A stretch of 64,000 nucleotides of DNA from Coniferiporia sulphurascens. Taxonomy: Eukaryota; Basidiomycota; Agaricomycetes; Hymenochaetales; Hymenochaetaceae. Location of the stretch: assembly GCA_002794785.1 (NCBI GenBank), contig NBBA01000015.1:744001-808000 (forward strand). The letters are read 5' to 3'. Positions 1-10,817 of this stretch are shown piece by piece. Numbering within the stretch: the first letter of the stretch is position 1; every line of letters begins with the position of its first letter. The position numbers were made by a program, and so were the translations under genes. Under the pieces are notes generated by a model that had not been told where the DNA came from, made no database searches, and saw only the letters and a list, made by a program, of their open reading frames with translations.

Positions 1-870
1 CAAGTCACAGCGGAATCTACGGCTCACACCCGCAACCGATCTTGTAAGATTTTTTTCTACCAACTCAACAAAAAATTACATTTGCTGAGGTTTGTCCGGA
101 TAGCAACCAGTATCTGGGGATACCAGTCGGTACTTCCGTATCGATTTCATCGAGATACCAATTAAACGCCTCCATTCCTGGGCCGGACCTGGCTTCAGTC
201 CAATTTCAGTCCGACCCTCATCAAGGCGGCCGTGATGAAAACTATCAACGCAACTACGGGAATGCATTTGCGCATCTCGGTTACCCGACGAACAGCGGGT
301 TCCTGTCGGGCTCGGGCATGCCTTGAGAACGCGGACAGAGTGCGGGTCTATTTTTGTTTTGGTCTTTTGATATAGCTGGGGAATGTAAACGGCTCATGCA
401 TAAATGTAAAAGTAACTAACGTGTATTTCATAATTTCATACTCTGATCGCGTGCCTTGACAGCTGCGCACTTGTTTTGCTTTGACGTGCTCTCCCGAGAT
501 ATTTTTTTGATTTCGGCCGTGAACGTGCCCGCGATCCCCAATGATCTTCGTCGCATTTCAAATAACGTGCCGCGTATGTGTGAACGCTACAAACGCCGGT
601 ACGATAGGAGTTTCATCGAGAAGTAATACTATTTGGGACACCTCCCATAATGCGAGAAGTCTGGCGAATTGCATACTGTTGTTGATACGGTCAAGGAGTA
701 ACCGATGCCACCAGCGGGTTCGTGGCGTCGTAACACACATCCGTAATGGCCCCTCCCGTCGGGAGTCCCGTATACATGTACCTCAAAGGACAAGGGAAAT
801 CAACCTCAAACATCGCTAACTTGCCAAACTGAAATCATTTGTAATGTGCACTTTTATTTTAGGCCTTTTA

Positions 871-1296
871 CAGCCGTTTGCATATATAATGAGACTGGCC
901 GAAACTAAAATGAGTATATCTGTATTTGTGGACTTAGCGGAAATGATGTTGTCGCGTCATGACCAGTACTGAGCTGTTGGTGCTGGGCGTATCACACACA
1001 TTTTGTACATCTACTAAAATCTTTCCCATGTACCTACTTACTACACTTACACCAAGGTCTATGAGTTGATGTTCCCAGCAAACAAAAAATTCCGAGATCG
1101 TGCCGGCACAAGTATGAGGATTTATTGACCCAGAAACACAAGAAGTGTGACACGCTTAGCGGGAGACGCATCGGAAAAACCGGAAAAGCGCCCACAGCTC
1201 AGTGGCACGACGCGACAGCGTCATTTCCACTAAGTCCACAAAAAGAGATATACTCATTTTGATTCTGGCCAGTCTCATTATATATGCAAACGGCTG
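871..1296. mobile_element. MITE with ~110-bp terminal inverted repeats
   Basis: A 426-bp non-coding element whose left end (from 871, CAGCCGTTTGCATATATAAT) is repeated in reverse complement at its right end (to 1296). The first 30 bases of the two arms are identical and the similarity continues for roughly 110 bases with scattered substitutions and small gaps. Both ends are flanked by TA (869-870 and 1297-1298), the target duplication expected of Tc1/mariner-type elements. No transposase frame is present, so it is non-autonomous. The assignment to Tc1/mariner rests only on the TA duplication. About 200 bases between the arms show nothing recognisable. Confidence 0.85.
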
Positions 1297-1553
1297 TAAG
1301 TAGAAAAAGTACAGAATCATTGTTCAGCTTGGTAGAGAGGTGGAGGAAGGCAAGAAATTCATTTCCAAATACTTGAGAACCAAAAAATAAGTGACGTATA
1401 GGCGACAGACATGATCACACGGTCTGACGATCAAACGCGATTGCCATGTCACAAGCGATCTACATACTGAGTGATCACTGATCCGTGTTCTAACACCGTA
1501 TAGCTCTGGGGTAGGAAGTCAGAACAGATAGCAGAGCCTGGAAGAAGACTCAC

Positions 1554-2591
1554 TTACTGTCCGCTATACAAAACGGGGTCCTCGCCCTGCGAGACAATTT
1601 CTTGATAACCAAGGCCCGAGTCAAAATCGGGCTGGAATTGAGGCATATGATCGTCATAAGGTTCATAACTCAAATAGCCAGCTCTACGACATACGTAATC
1701 AGACAGGATAACGAATGAGCTGATGGAACCAGACACACCCTGATGGCTTTGGAGGAAAGTCTGTACAGTCCAAGTCAGTATTCATATCAGGGGAAAGAAA
1801 GCCGTCAGGATAATGTGATATCTCCAGGTCGATCTCCGAGCCGAAGTTGGGTACGTAAGATGGACTGTGTGGAAGGGAAAGAGACGTCCGGGATATGTAA
1901 TTCCCCCCTAAATGATGGTATTCCCCAACCATTTCTGACATTGTTGGGTTGTTGAACGATCCAAAAGGCCAATTGGATGAATCCGAGGGGGGAGTCTCCG
2001 GTGAGTACGAAGGACTTAGTTCGTTTTCCATAGTGTATATCCCTTCAAGGATTGAAAGATCCCGTTGGAGAGAGTTGGCGAGGTCAGACGAGTCCAGTGA
2101 AGCCGTAGAAATGTGCTCAAGGCGATCATTGCACACCAAAGTGTCAAATGATATCACATTGAATGTTGCAGACGAAGACCCAGTATAGTCGTAAGCTGAG
2201 GTATTAAGAGGGATTTCGAGGTGCAAAGAAGGTGCCGGGGGCAGATTGAGCGTGCCATCACTGATGAAAAGAGACGAGTCGACATTGGGATTACTTGTGT
2301 TTTGTTGGCAATCGGAATCGAACACCACTTGCGGTTGTTCACTTGGAGGTTGATTCTCAATTGTGAGAGCTGACTCAACGGAAGGGGGAGAAGTCTAAAA
2401 CATTGTAAGCTAGAGGTAATACTCGCGCAGTGAATTGTACTGACACCAACTTGGTCCATCACGCCCAAGAACTCGGATGGTACACCTCTCACATGGACTC
2501 GAGGATCCATGCCACAACTCTTTTTCGCGTCATTGGTCTCTATTCGCTTCGGATCTGTGAACGGACGATACTGTTCGAAACAATATTTCAT
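1554..2591 (-). CDS. Unknown Ser/Pro/acid-rich protein, possibly the body of a regulator
   Basis: Three minus-strand exons fit in phase: 2591-2493, 2394-1739 and 1683-1554, giving 294 residues. The introns are GTGAGAGG...TTTTAG (98 nt) and GTGTGTCT...CGTAG (55 nt). The product is rich in Ser, Pro, Asn, Asp and Tyr, with motifs such as PSYSPETPPSDSSNWPFGSF, and has no membrane segment or catalytic signature. That composition resembles the activation regions of fungal transcription factors and the C-terminal part of the regulator at 7.6 kb, but I recognise no family. The first exon is the least certain: its ATG directly follows an in-frame stop, and in another frame around 2480-2500 there is a PCERC motif that could be a degenerate half zinc cluster. 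The stop overlaps a strong donor (ACAGTAAGTGAG), so further 3' exons are possible. Confidence 0.5.
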
Positions 2592-2629
2592 TTAGCAGAA
2601 GGCTCAGCATCAATGCCGGCACTTACGCT

Positions 2630-5050
2630 TTTGCCGCTTTCATGACAAAAGCTGAGAACAGGTGTAGAGGGGACACTGTTCTTATTCTTAGCAGTCGGAC
2701 TCTAATAGAAATAGAGTTAGTACACATTATAGACACCGTGAACTAAAGCAAGCCGACATGTTGTCCAGCCATACAAGTGCCACTCATGCCTGGTACGGAC
2801 GGAGAAGGCAACTACCAGCAATGAGAAAGATTAACGTACCTGGGATTTTCTTCGCTGGGCCATAGGTGACGAGTGACGATCACCGGTACGTATAGATGTG
2901 TGGGGTACGGCGGGGTTGCAGTGCTGAAGAATGGCTCGTTACAATAGCTGTGTGTCTGTACGCGGGGGAGTACGAATACGGGAAGTAGAGGAGCTTTCTT
3001 TGCGAGGTTTTATACGCCGCTTGTTGTAATAAGGAGGATCAAGACCGCTGAATCTGGAGACACTCGGCGACGAAAGAAACACGGCGAGAGAAATTTCGCC
3101 GAATCCATTCGAATACTTAGTGGCCTTCTTGACATTGAGAAGCGAGGCGAACAGCCTCTACTTGAACAATTTGCGCCGTACCAGGCGATGTCCCTTTGGA
3201 GGCGGAGAGCCGAATTCAAGTGTCCACCTCTTTCTATATCAACGCCTGATAAGGTCATCACTTCTCTAAACTGCAATCCCCGAAGATTGGGTTTATGGTG
3301 CGATTACTCACCCTTTTGTACCTAGCATCATATGGCATATGATCTCATTTTCTGCTTCTAAATTCTCGTTACAGATTCACTCATACCGTTTCCTGTCGAT
3401 GAACGGTATTGGCCAGGTTTGGCTCGGGCAAAGAGCGATGTTAATATCTTGATGGCGCCGTTGCTTGTATGAGAAACGACCCGCCAGTAACACGATTCCC
3501 ACTTCCATGGTCCAAGTAAAATCGGCGAACGGAGAGAAGAGCACGAACTCATCGCCGAAAGACATGAGATTAAACCATCAGAGGGCGAACGCGCCGAGAG
3601 GCGAAAGGCGAAGGTGATGCGAGTGGGACAGGCGATTCCGTTCAATCGCGTGGGAAGGCACAATCAAATGCGACGGCTAAAGCGGCGATCGCCTGATTCT
3701 GTTCTCAAAGCGCATTGGGCCTGCTACCGTGATTGCTATCTCTCCAAACATAGCATTATATCGTTCGCAGGTAAAACAATGACAGGACCATTTCGACGTT
3801 TGTCAGAATACGCTTCTCGCCCTGACGGCACCACCAGAAACTGGAATCGGGCCCGTCACGAGTGGTTCACTCTCAAGGTTGGCCAGATTGTTCCGAGCCC
3901 TCCTGCTCCGCCGGTCTGCCGCATCAAAGGATACATGCTAGTACTTGCGTGAGGCGATCCGTAGGTTGGATACATTACTCGGTCTAATTCTCATACTGAT
4001 ACATACTGACTACGGGATAGGTGCTCTGGAAAAACAAGTGGACCGCTAGAACGCATGGAGTAGTGTGTATTTCCAGGAACCCTTTATCGAAGGTCCTGAC
4101 GGCACAATCTGTTCCGCTGATATTCAACAGGTCGTTCTGTGGGATAGCTCCACTCAGTGTATCCCGCCGTATGCGGTTCATCATATTCAGCTCGTCTGTT
4201 TGAAGTCTTGCTAGGTTCAGTATTCAAAGTTCAGTATTCAAAACGTACGTCTTCTGACGACGTAAAGCCGCGAGCGATGCTGTAGGGACTTGCCCCAAGT
4301 TCCGCGGTGTCCCTCGTTTCAAGTACGAGGCCGTGAGCTACATACTTCGATCAGAGGTTTCCCTGATATCGCAGTGGATAGTAAAGTGTTCGTAAAAGTT
4401 TCTCAGCAGAACGCTGAGCAATTGAATACCGATTAGATCCATATAATGTAGGAAGCTACATGACTAAATTAGATAGAACTTTTGGACTTTCGGCGCGATA
4501 GGCCGGTGTAGTAGTCTGCACGGAATAAGGCGATTACTTGATATGTCTATAGCCTTTTATCTTATATTAGGACGTCAACGGCCCACATCAGCGCATTACG
4601 GACGAGGCGATTTACCGTTTGGGGTGAGGAGGCTGGTATCATATCTGGCCTAGTTTCTTGGCACAGGATATTTCTCCAATCCAGGAAAGAGCCTTTGCGG
4701 GCCTGAGCCTGGATGCTCACATCCGAGTCATTGACGCAGTAAACATTGGCTTCGATATCACAATCATATCGTCGGCGTATTTTCGCCCTTAGACTGCCTA
4801 TCTTCGACTCCGCGCCGTAGGCCCGATGTCGCCGTAAACCTTGTTGCAGTGCGCCTGATTTTAAGAAGCGCGGCGTGCATCAGCCCGAGGCCATCCCTAC
4901 TCGTCCCTCAAGAAGCCTGTTCTTTTTCCGCTAGGCGACATTAATTCGTTAACTAAACTGGAAAAAGTCAATGGCTCGCCTCCTTCGGAGAATAACGAGT
5001 GCCTGATCTTATCCTTGCGATCCTCGCCTACAAAATCTGGCCTTAAGTTG
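2630..5050 (-). repeat. Left copy of a large inverted duplication
   Basis: About 2.4 kb that recurs, diverged and in inverted orientation, at about 54.34-57.46 kb. Matching landmarks include 2650-2850 with 57240-57445, 3010-3290 with 56780-57070, 4030-4110 with 56040-56110, 4560-4720 with 55420-55580, and 4890-5035 with 54345-54510. The two copies differ by many substitutions and by a 757-bp insertion found only in the right copy. Written on the minus strand the left copy carries a small open frame (3565-3377) that is also present in the right copy. I see no transposase or reverse transcriptase, so whether this is an old transposon or a segmental duplication is open. Sub-sequences recur a third time near 54.23-54.31 kb. 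Confidence 0.8.
3377..3565 (-). CDS. Repeat-borne small ORF, 62 residues, copy 1
   Basis: An open frame beginning MSFGDEFVLFSPFADFTW, with closely related versions at 56519-56707 and 57490-57684. Shared features in all three are an N-terminal FGD-x-FVLF-x-PF-x-D-x-x-W stretch, then a hydrophobic segment (GI[VM][VL]LA), and a C-terminal W-x-[IV]-PF-x-x-R. It could be a real short protein, an exon of a longer repeat-encoded gene, or simply a conserved block of the repeat that happens to be open. I do not recognise it and infer no function. Confidence 0.3.
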   Translation of the reverse strand: MSFGDEFVLFSPFADFTWTMEVGIVLLAGRFSYKQRRHQDINIALCPSQTWPIPFIDRKRYE

Positions 5051-7630
5051 AGGTTATACCCAGCGTCAAATCTCAATCGACTAGCAATGTCTGCATCGCC
5101 AAGTACGCTCCGATGAAGTACATGCGAGTCAAAAAGCACACCTCACTCATTGCAACAAGGAACTCGCGACTGTTCCGGCTCAAACTCCCGGGGCTCGTTC
5201 GTTCATGGAAGACCGGATGCTTAGGCCCCCTCGCAAAGAGTTCCCTGAGGGAAAACGACCGAAGGTATCGTCTCCTACAACCCCTGACTAAAGCTCACGG
5301 CTCACGACCCATAGTGTGAGCGTACGAGTGTTGGAAAGAAATGTGAGGATATAGAGAAGGGTCCGATTTGCCGGAATGGCGACGCACAAAGACACTTCAT
5401 TGGTCGAACTTATTCTGGGATAGGGTCGACTCTAGGCTCGGATTGGCGGATAGTCCATCAGTTACGATCAATTGTCGTGTCTGCAATGCGGCAATTTTCT
5501 TTCGCTGTCAATCAAATTTGCATGTGCCGTATATGGTGCTAAATATAAGGCTGCGCCTTCAATGGACGTAGTAAACTAAAATTAATATAGATAGAGTAAG
5601 CTGACGGTTAATAATGGGCTGACAGATGACTAAAATAACTTGCCTTGAGCAGGGATATATGTATGTAGACCTAAGAGGCCCGTTGTTTATTGTCTATGGT
5701 GTATGTTAAATCAAAGCGATAAAATATCGGCACGAACACCGACGTGTCCGTCCGTCTGGAGGAGGTGAATAGCCTTATGTCAGTTGGTCAGTTACACGAC
5801 AACTACGTGGGGATGTATAAGCACATGCTGGAACTTAAACCGTCTCAGCAAACTCACTAGCCGAATTGAACCTTCTTAATGTATTTCTGAGTTCCAACCT
5901 TGATGCAGCGAAGGCATTTGTGATTGAAGTAAAGACGTACATGCGGGCCTTTTGCGTTTCAGAGTTCTAAATGCTGTTAGACTTGAAGGCCGCTCGACAT
6001 AAAAACATGTCCTAGGAGCCCGGCGGGGGTCAGAGTCACTCAGACTTTTGTGCTCGAAACGTTTACATTCAATACGCGTTCGGAACCAGAATTTGCATGG
6101 GGTATATTTGGTGCCATTTATATTGCAGAGTAGTACAATATTGCTGACGTGAATTCATGAAACTAATTGCGGATCAAGGCAGACCTGAGGCTGGGTGACC
6201 AGTGAATCGTGATCGTCTGTCGTGATTCTAAATCATAATAATCATAATAATCAAAAATAATCACACGGAGATGGCACGACACCCACCCTTTCATGGCCAC
6301 TTGATTAGCAACGATGACTGTCCCACCTCATTGCTCTCCTTCAGCGTCACCTCCCTCGTCTCAGGCTTGGTAGAAGGCTCGCCGCTACTTGCTGCGTTCC
6401 GAGTCTTGGCTCATATTAGTCGATCGCTTGCCTTAGGCGGTCTATCTCTTGCGTTCCGACCGAGCAACATCACCGCGCCTATGCCATATCTCGTACATGA
6501 AGTGCTTGCGTTTCGGTGTCCCGCTCAGATTGAATCCATTTGGAGTCCAATCGGCAGGTCACCAAAGCTCTACTTGATATTGATCAAGTTGCTTTGTGTA
6601 CGTACGGTCTGGCTGCGGCTGTATGGTGAGGTTGGACCGTGTCACCGCGCGCAACGGATCGGCCATCAGCTTGAAGATAACGTGATGTCAAGTGCCATGC
6701 CCAACGTTGGAAAGGTTGGAGATTAAGGAGTGCCTCAAATAATGGAAGTGGGGCGCATATCAGAGGGATCCAACGAACCGTGGTATCGGGTCTGGGTGAG
6801 CGCGACTCGGACGGGATGGTCTCGTTGGCCTCACTGAAGATTATTGTCGGTCTGTTCCTAACTGCTGGATATCCTCTTGTTGCTTTCTGTCATCTTTCTC
6901 TGATGGCCATCCTGGAAACGATGAGGCGTGTGGTGCATTCAGTCCTAGAAGTCGTCACCCAAGAGAATTGGTAACAGATGCGGGAAGTGGACTGAATGGA
7001 GTCCTTTCCTACGACCCTGGTGCTACTAGATTGTCTTGTCTTCAAGTTTTCCTAGAGCTTAGCCGGATGTCGTGCAGCTATTTTCCTTCAGCGGATGTGT
7101 AGGGGTCTGTCTTGTTCTTGCAGTTTCCGCGGACGTGTACACGTAAAAAGGATATGAGATAACGCTATTTGGGAACCGACCGGACGAATCGACGTACTTG
7201 TGCAGTGGTCCTGTAAGCCTCCAATATTGCTCTTCTTGACCGTCTGACTAAACAGTCTATGACGAGAAGATACATCCATCCCAACCGAGAATGGCTCGAG
7301 ACTTGGAAGTGCTTCGTGCTGCCGTAAACAACATGGGCGTCTCCGGCCAAAACCCCCGATCTAGCGCCAGTCCGATTATTTTCCTTCCACGACTCTGTTT
7401 CATATCACCATCGTCGCCGCTCGCCGACGTGCTCGACCAGCGAGATGGCTTTCGTTCGGCGAATCTGGCCTGGCTTACCGCAAACGAAGGCACTCGACAT
7501 TCACGGGCTGATACCGGATTGATACAGAAACTATAACGGTTTTCTTTACACTTTTGCCGACACCATGAGAGAGCATAGAAAGAGCCCAGTCTCCCTTCCG
7601 CCCGCGCTCGACTCCCCTCCTCAGAATCGC
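5051..7630. other. No gene recognised (5.05-7.63 kb)
   Basis: No exon chain with consistent phase could be built here. An AAT-rich microsatellite-like run lies at about 6227-6262. The longest open stretch (6271-6726, plus, 151 codons) has no recognisable domain, and splicing signals around it are not convincing. The tract looks like decayed or intergenic sequence upstream of the regulator that starts at 7632. Confidence 0.4.
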
Positions 7631-7631
7631 G

Positions 7632-9870
7632 ATGATTGCAAAGCCGGGTGCGAAAAAAGTGCTTCTTCGGAAACCAGGCTCAACCTTGTCGGGCGCGCGC
7701 TCGAAAGCAGCGAAAACAAGGAACCCGAGACCTTGTGCCACTTGTCAACGATATAGGCAGGGTGTAAGAACACATTATCAACTTTATGGGAACGTGCTAA
7801 CGGTCATATGTATGAAGTGCAAAGGTGGTATTCCATGTTTTCTTTGCAAACAAAAACACAAGATGTGCACACCAGGGAAACCCCATAGTACCCGGGAAGT
7901 GGTTGAGAGCGGTCAGCCAGTACGTCGCAGCGACTTTGCCTCACATATGACCCTCATCATGTGCTCACAGGCCGAGCGTATCTTCATACAACAAACGGGA
8001 AAACGTGAGGAGTGAGTTGTCCAGTTCGGTAGTGTTATCCACCTTCATGAAGTACCTCCAGACCCGAACGACAACGCGCTCTTCCCCCTCCTGCTGGGCC
8101 GTCCGTATCTCCCAACCAGCTGCAGGTGGAAATAGTTCCAGTGTCAGTGCGTACTCTTTCGTTTCAAGTAATGGAAGTGTCAGAATCTTTATCGATGTCC
8201 CAAAATTGCGTTGAAGGCACACGACTCTTGCACTCGTCCCTACGCCAGTCCGGTGGATGCCGTTTCTATTGTGCGTCTAAGTCGCGCATAACATCGGCGT
8301 CAATGTCAATATTGCTTAGAGGATGATTGTCATGTACAGCAGCCTTGTCCTTATGTCCCCCGTGATGCTCCCAACTCACCAAGCTGTGAAACGCCAGTCA
8401 CAAGCTCAGTGCGTGTCTAGGACTTGACCATGAGAGGTGGCTAATGCGCTGTTGCAGATAAGAAACGCCTTCTCTTCACTCAGAATCTTCGACAATGGGG
8501 ACCCTGGGGATGATCGTGTTCCGAGTCCGAGCCCGGAGCAATCATACTTCGAGGCGACCACCGATTCGGTGCGTGTGGCCCCCGAAGTGCGTCCCAGTCG
8601 TGCGCCAGAGTCGACTTACGCGATTATTGAAGCATGCTTTTCATACGCAGGGACTTGATCCTCCTATTTCCTGTGACGCTCTAGAATCGCTGAAATGTGC
8701 ATACCGGACCATGAACCCAGTGCGTTTTTTGGACTCACTTGTGACTTATATAGTGTGATAGCTGAGGCGCTGTTGTAGATCGGGACGAACCTTTCTACGT
8801 TTAGCCTTTCTGATAAGGGATCTCGCGACGATCGTCTCCAAAGTTTGGAATCGGGATACTGTTCTAATGTATGGAACGAGGTGTCTATCTATGGTTTTCT
8901 GAACCCTGTTCTCGATAATGGATGCATTATTATGATCAGCATTCTCAAGCCCCTCCGCATCATCCCGTGGGTCCCAATGATGCCCATAAACAATATGGCA
9001 ACCCTGAAAACGACTTTCGTCTATCCCCGCCGTATGAGTCGCTTTGGCCACCATTGCAATATGCTGAGCCCAATTTGCCTGATGGGTTGTACAACACAGT
9101 ACGTACACAACTTTCCCTATGATGGCTATTGGACTGAGTGACCCTCAAATAGACAGCGAGGGGGACAAGTTCGCGTTATATGACGGCCATGGCAAATGCT
9201 CATGCACCTTTCCAGCAGCAGGCTGAGTTTAACCAGGTATGAGTCTTGTCTGTACCCACATACTTCCTCTTTGGGGCACATTCATGGTCGTCCTAGAGTG
9301 TTTCTTGGAGTACGCAAGTTACTGTCGAGCGTCCTGATGGTGCGAGCTTCTTCTTTGTTCTTCTGTTGGTAGCGTGGCTAAGAGGACATTATAATAGGAT
9401 TGCTCCATAATCTCGTGAGTATTTTTACTGTTGTAATCTGGCACACCGTCGCTGTCGTAATTTTTTTCGTTGATATGCCCCTTTTTGTTGCAGGTCGGGA
9501 GCCCTTTAGACACAGTTCCACTTAGAGAGGCCGAGCAAGGGGAAATTTACAGTTTCAGCCTTCCTGACGTGATCAGTACATCCGCAGTCAGTGTCTCTTT
9601 TGCATTCATAATACATCAGAATAGGTTTGAACACGTTAAAATTAGGCGGGATCCAACTCACATGAATCCTTGGATATGCCCGTGTATAACGCAGGAACAG
9701 TATATGACGGGCAGGGCATATTTGTCCCGGAGATACCACACGATCCCGACAGGCTAGATGACATGCTAGAAGAGTTTTTTCGGTAAGCTAAATTAAAAAT
9801 AATTAGACGAACAGCTGACTAATGCAAACTCAGTCTTCTATCAAATACGGAATCTATCACTCAATCCTAA
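7632..9870 (+). CDS. Zn2Cys6 transcription factor, paralogue A
   Basis: A fungal binuclear zinc-cluster regulator, expected to bind DNA in the nucleus. Resolved exons are 7632-7763, 7818-7919, 7971-8011, a segment ending at 9098, 9153-9236, 9494 to about 9567, 9646-9782 and 9834-9870; the part between 8012 and about 8900 is not resolved. The first intron (54 nt, donor GTAAGA, branch CTAAC) removes exactly the codons that interrupt the cluster. After splicing the motif is C-x2-C-x6-C-x5-C-x2-C-x6-C, canonical Zn2Cys6, preceded by basic residues (SKAAKTRNPRP). The C-terminal part is Pro/Asn/Gln-rich and ends in an acidic segment (DRLDDMLEEFF), typical of activation regions. It forms a tandem pair with the gene at 10818, which shares the cluster, its intron position and a downstream AE-rich exon. 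Target genes are unknown; the repeat-peptide gene at 15.7 kb is a neighbour but no link is shown. Confidence 0.75.
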
Positions 9871-10817
9871 TCAGCCATTGTGTACTATCGAGGCTTCTTT
9901 ATAGTTATAACCCATGAACCCGTTTTTCATTTGTCACATGGTGTATAACTTCTGAAAGTATTGTAAGGTCTATGCTTGCATTGTCTTCAACAATCTATAC
10001 CCGACATTTAGTACAGCAAGGGAACTTCTTTTGGGAAGTGCCTGAAGTGAAAATTACACAAAAAATTACAGGTTCTCTTTAGTTGATGCTTAATCATATG
10101 TACATGATACGAGGATTTTCGCTGTATCATAAACCGTAAAAGTCCCCCGGCCGAGTTTGTTTTAGTGCCACGTTGGCTCAATACTTAGTTTAATTTGTCG
10201 TCATTAATTGACCCGAAGCCCGGCTTGCTTGTCGACGTTCGCCGACACCATTAATATCGAGATGGTCGTGTCTAGAAGTGAGAATGCCTCATGTCTTCAT
10301 TGAAGCCCCGCGGCGACAACCCCGGATATAAATATTAGACTCCTGCAAACAACACTCCGTTCATCATCGAGTCAGTTTCGACGTATTGGGCAACGGGGAA
10401 TAAGTTCCGAATAACAGCAAAACACGGATATATTATAGCATAAATCCAAGGGCAGGACTTACAGGCATCAAAACGGGCTCGGAAGTGGTTTCTGTGGGCG
10501 TTGGGAGCTATAGTGAAATTCAAATGCGCCTTGCGGCGAATACCGTTCGGCGGAATTGCGCCACACTCAAACCTTTGTCCCAACAATGGACTCGGACAAG
10601 CCGGCGAGACTCCCCTGATACCACCCACCCCCCCATCAAACCCACAACTGGATTGTATACGAAAACGGTTATCGGCTTGGACAACTCGAATAATACATAG
10701 CCTGCAAGGGGGATTATGTATATCAGGCGGCCGATGTGCGAGGGTCTAGTGGTGCAGCGTACGTTTCCTGGCGTCCTATTTCCTCCCCCAAGTCGGTATC
10801 TGCTTCTCAAAATCACG

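Noticed and set aside
6271..6726. A 151-codon plus-strand frame
   Set aside because: No recognisable domain, poor codon coherence and no flanking promoter or splice signals. I could not distinguish it from chance.
7741..7900. Apparent loss of the third cysteine in the zinc cluster of paralogue A and an expanded loop in paralogue B
   Set aside because: The odd codons lie in a 54-nt intron with proper donor, branch point and acceptor. After splicing both clusters are canonical.
10742..10765. A short tRNA-like motif (GGTCTAGTGGT)
   Set aside because: There is no matching acceptor stem, anticodon arm or TTCGA box at tRNA spacing.
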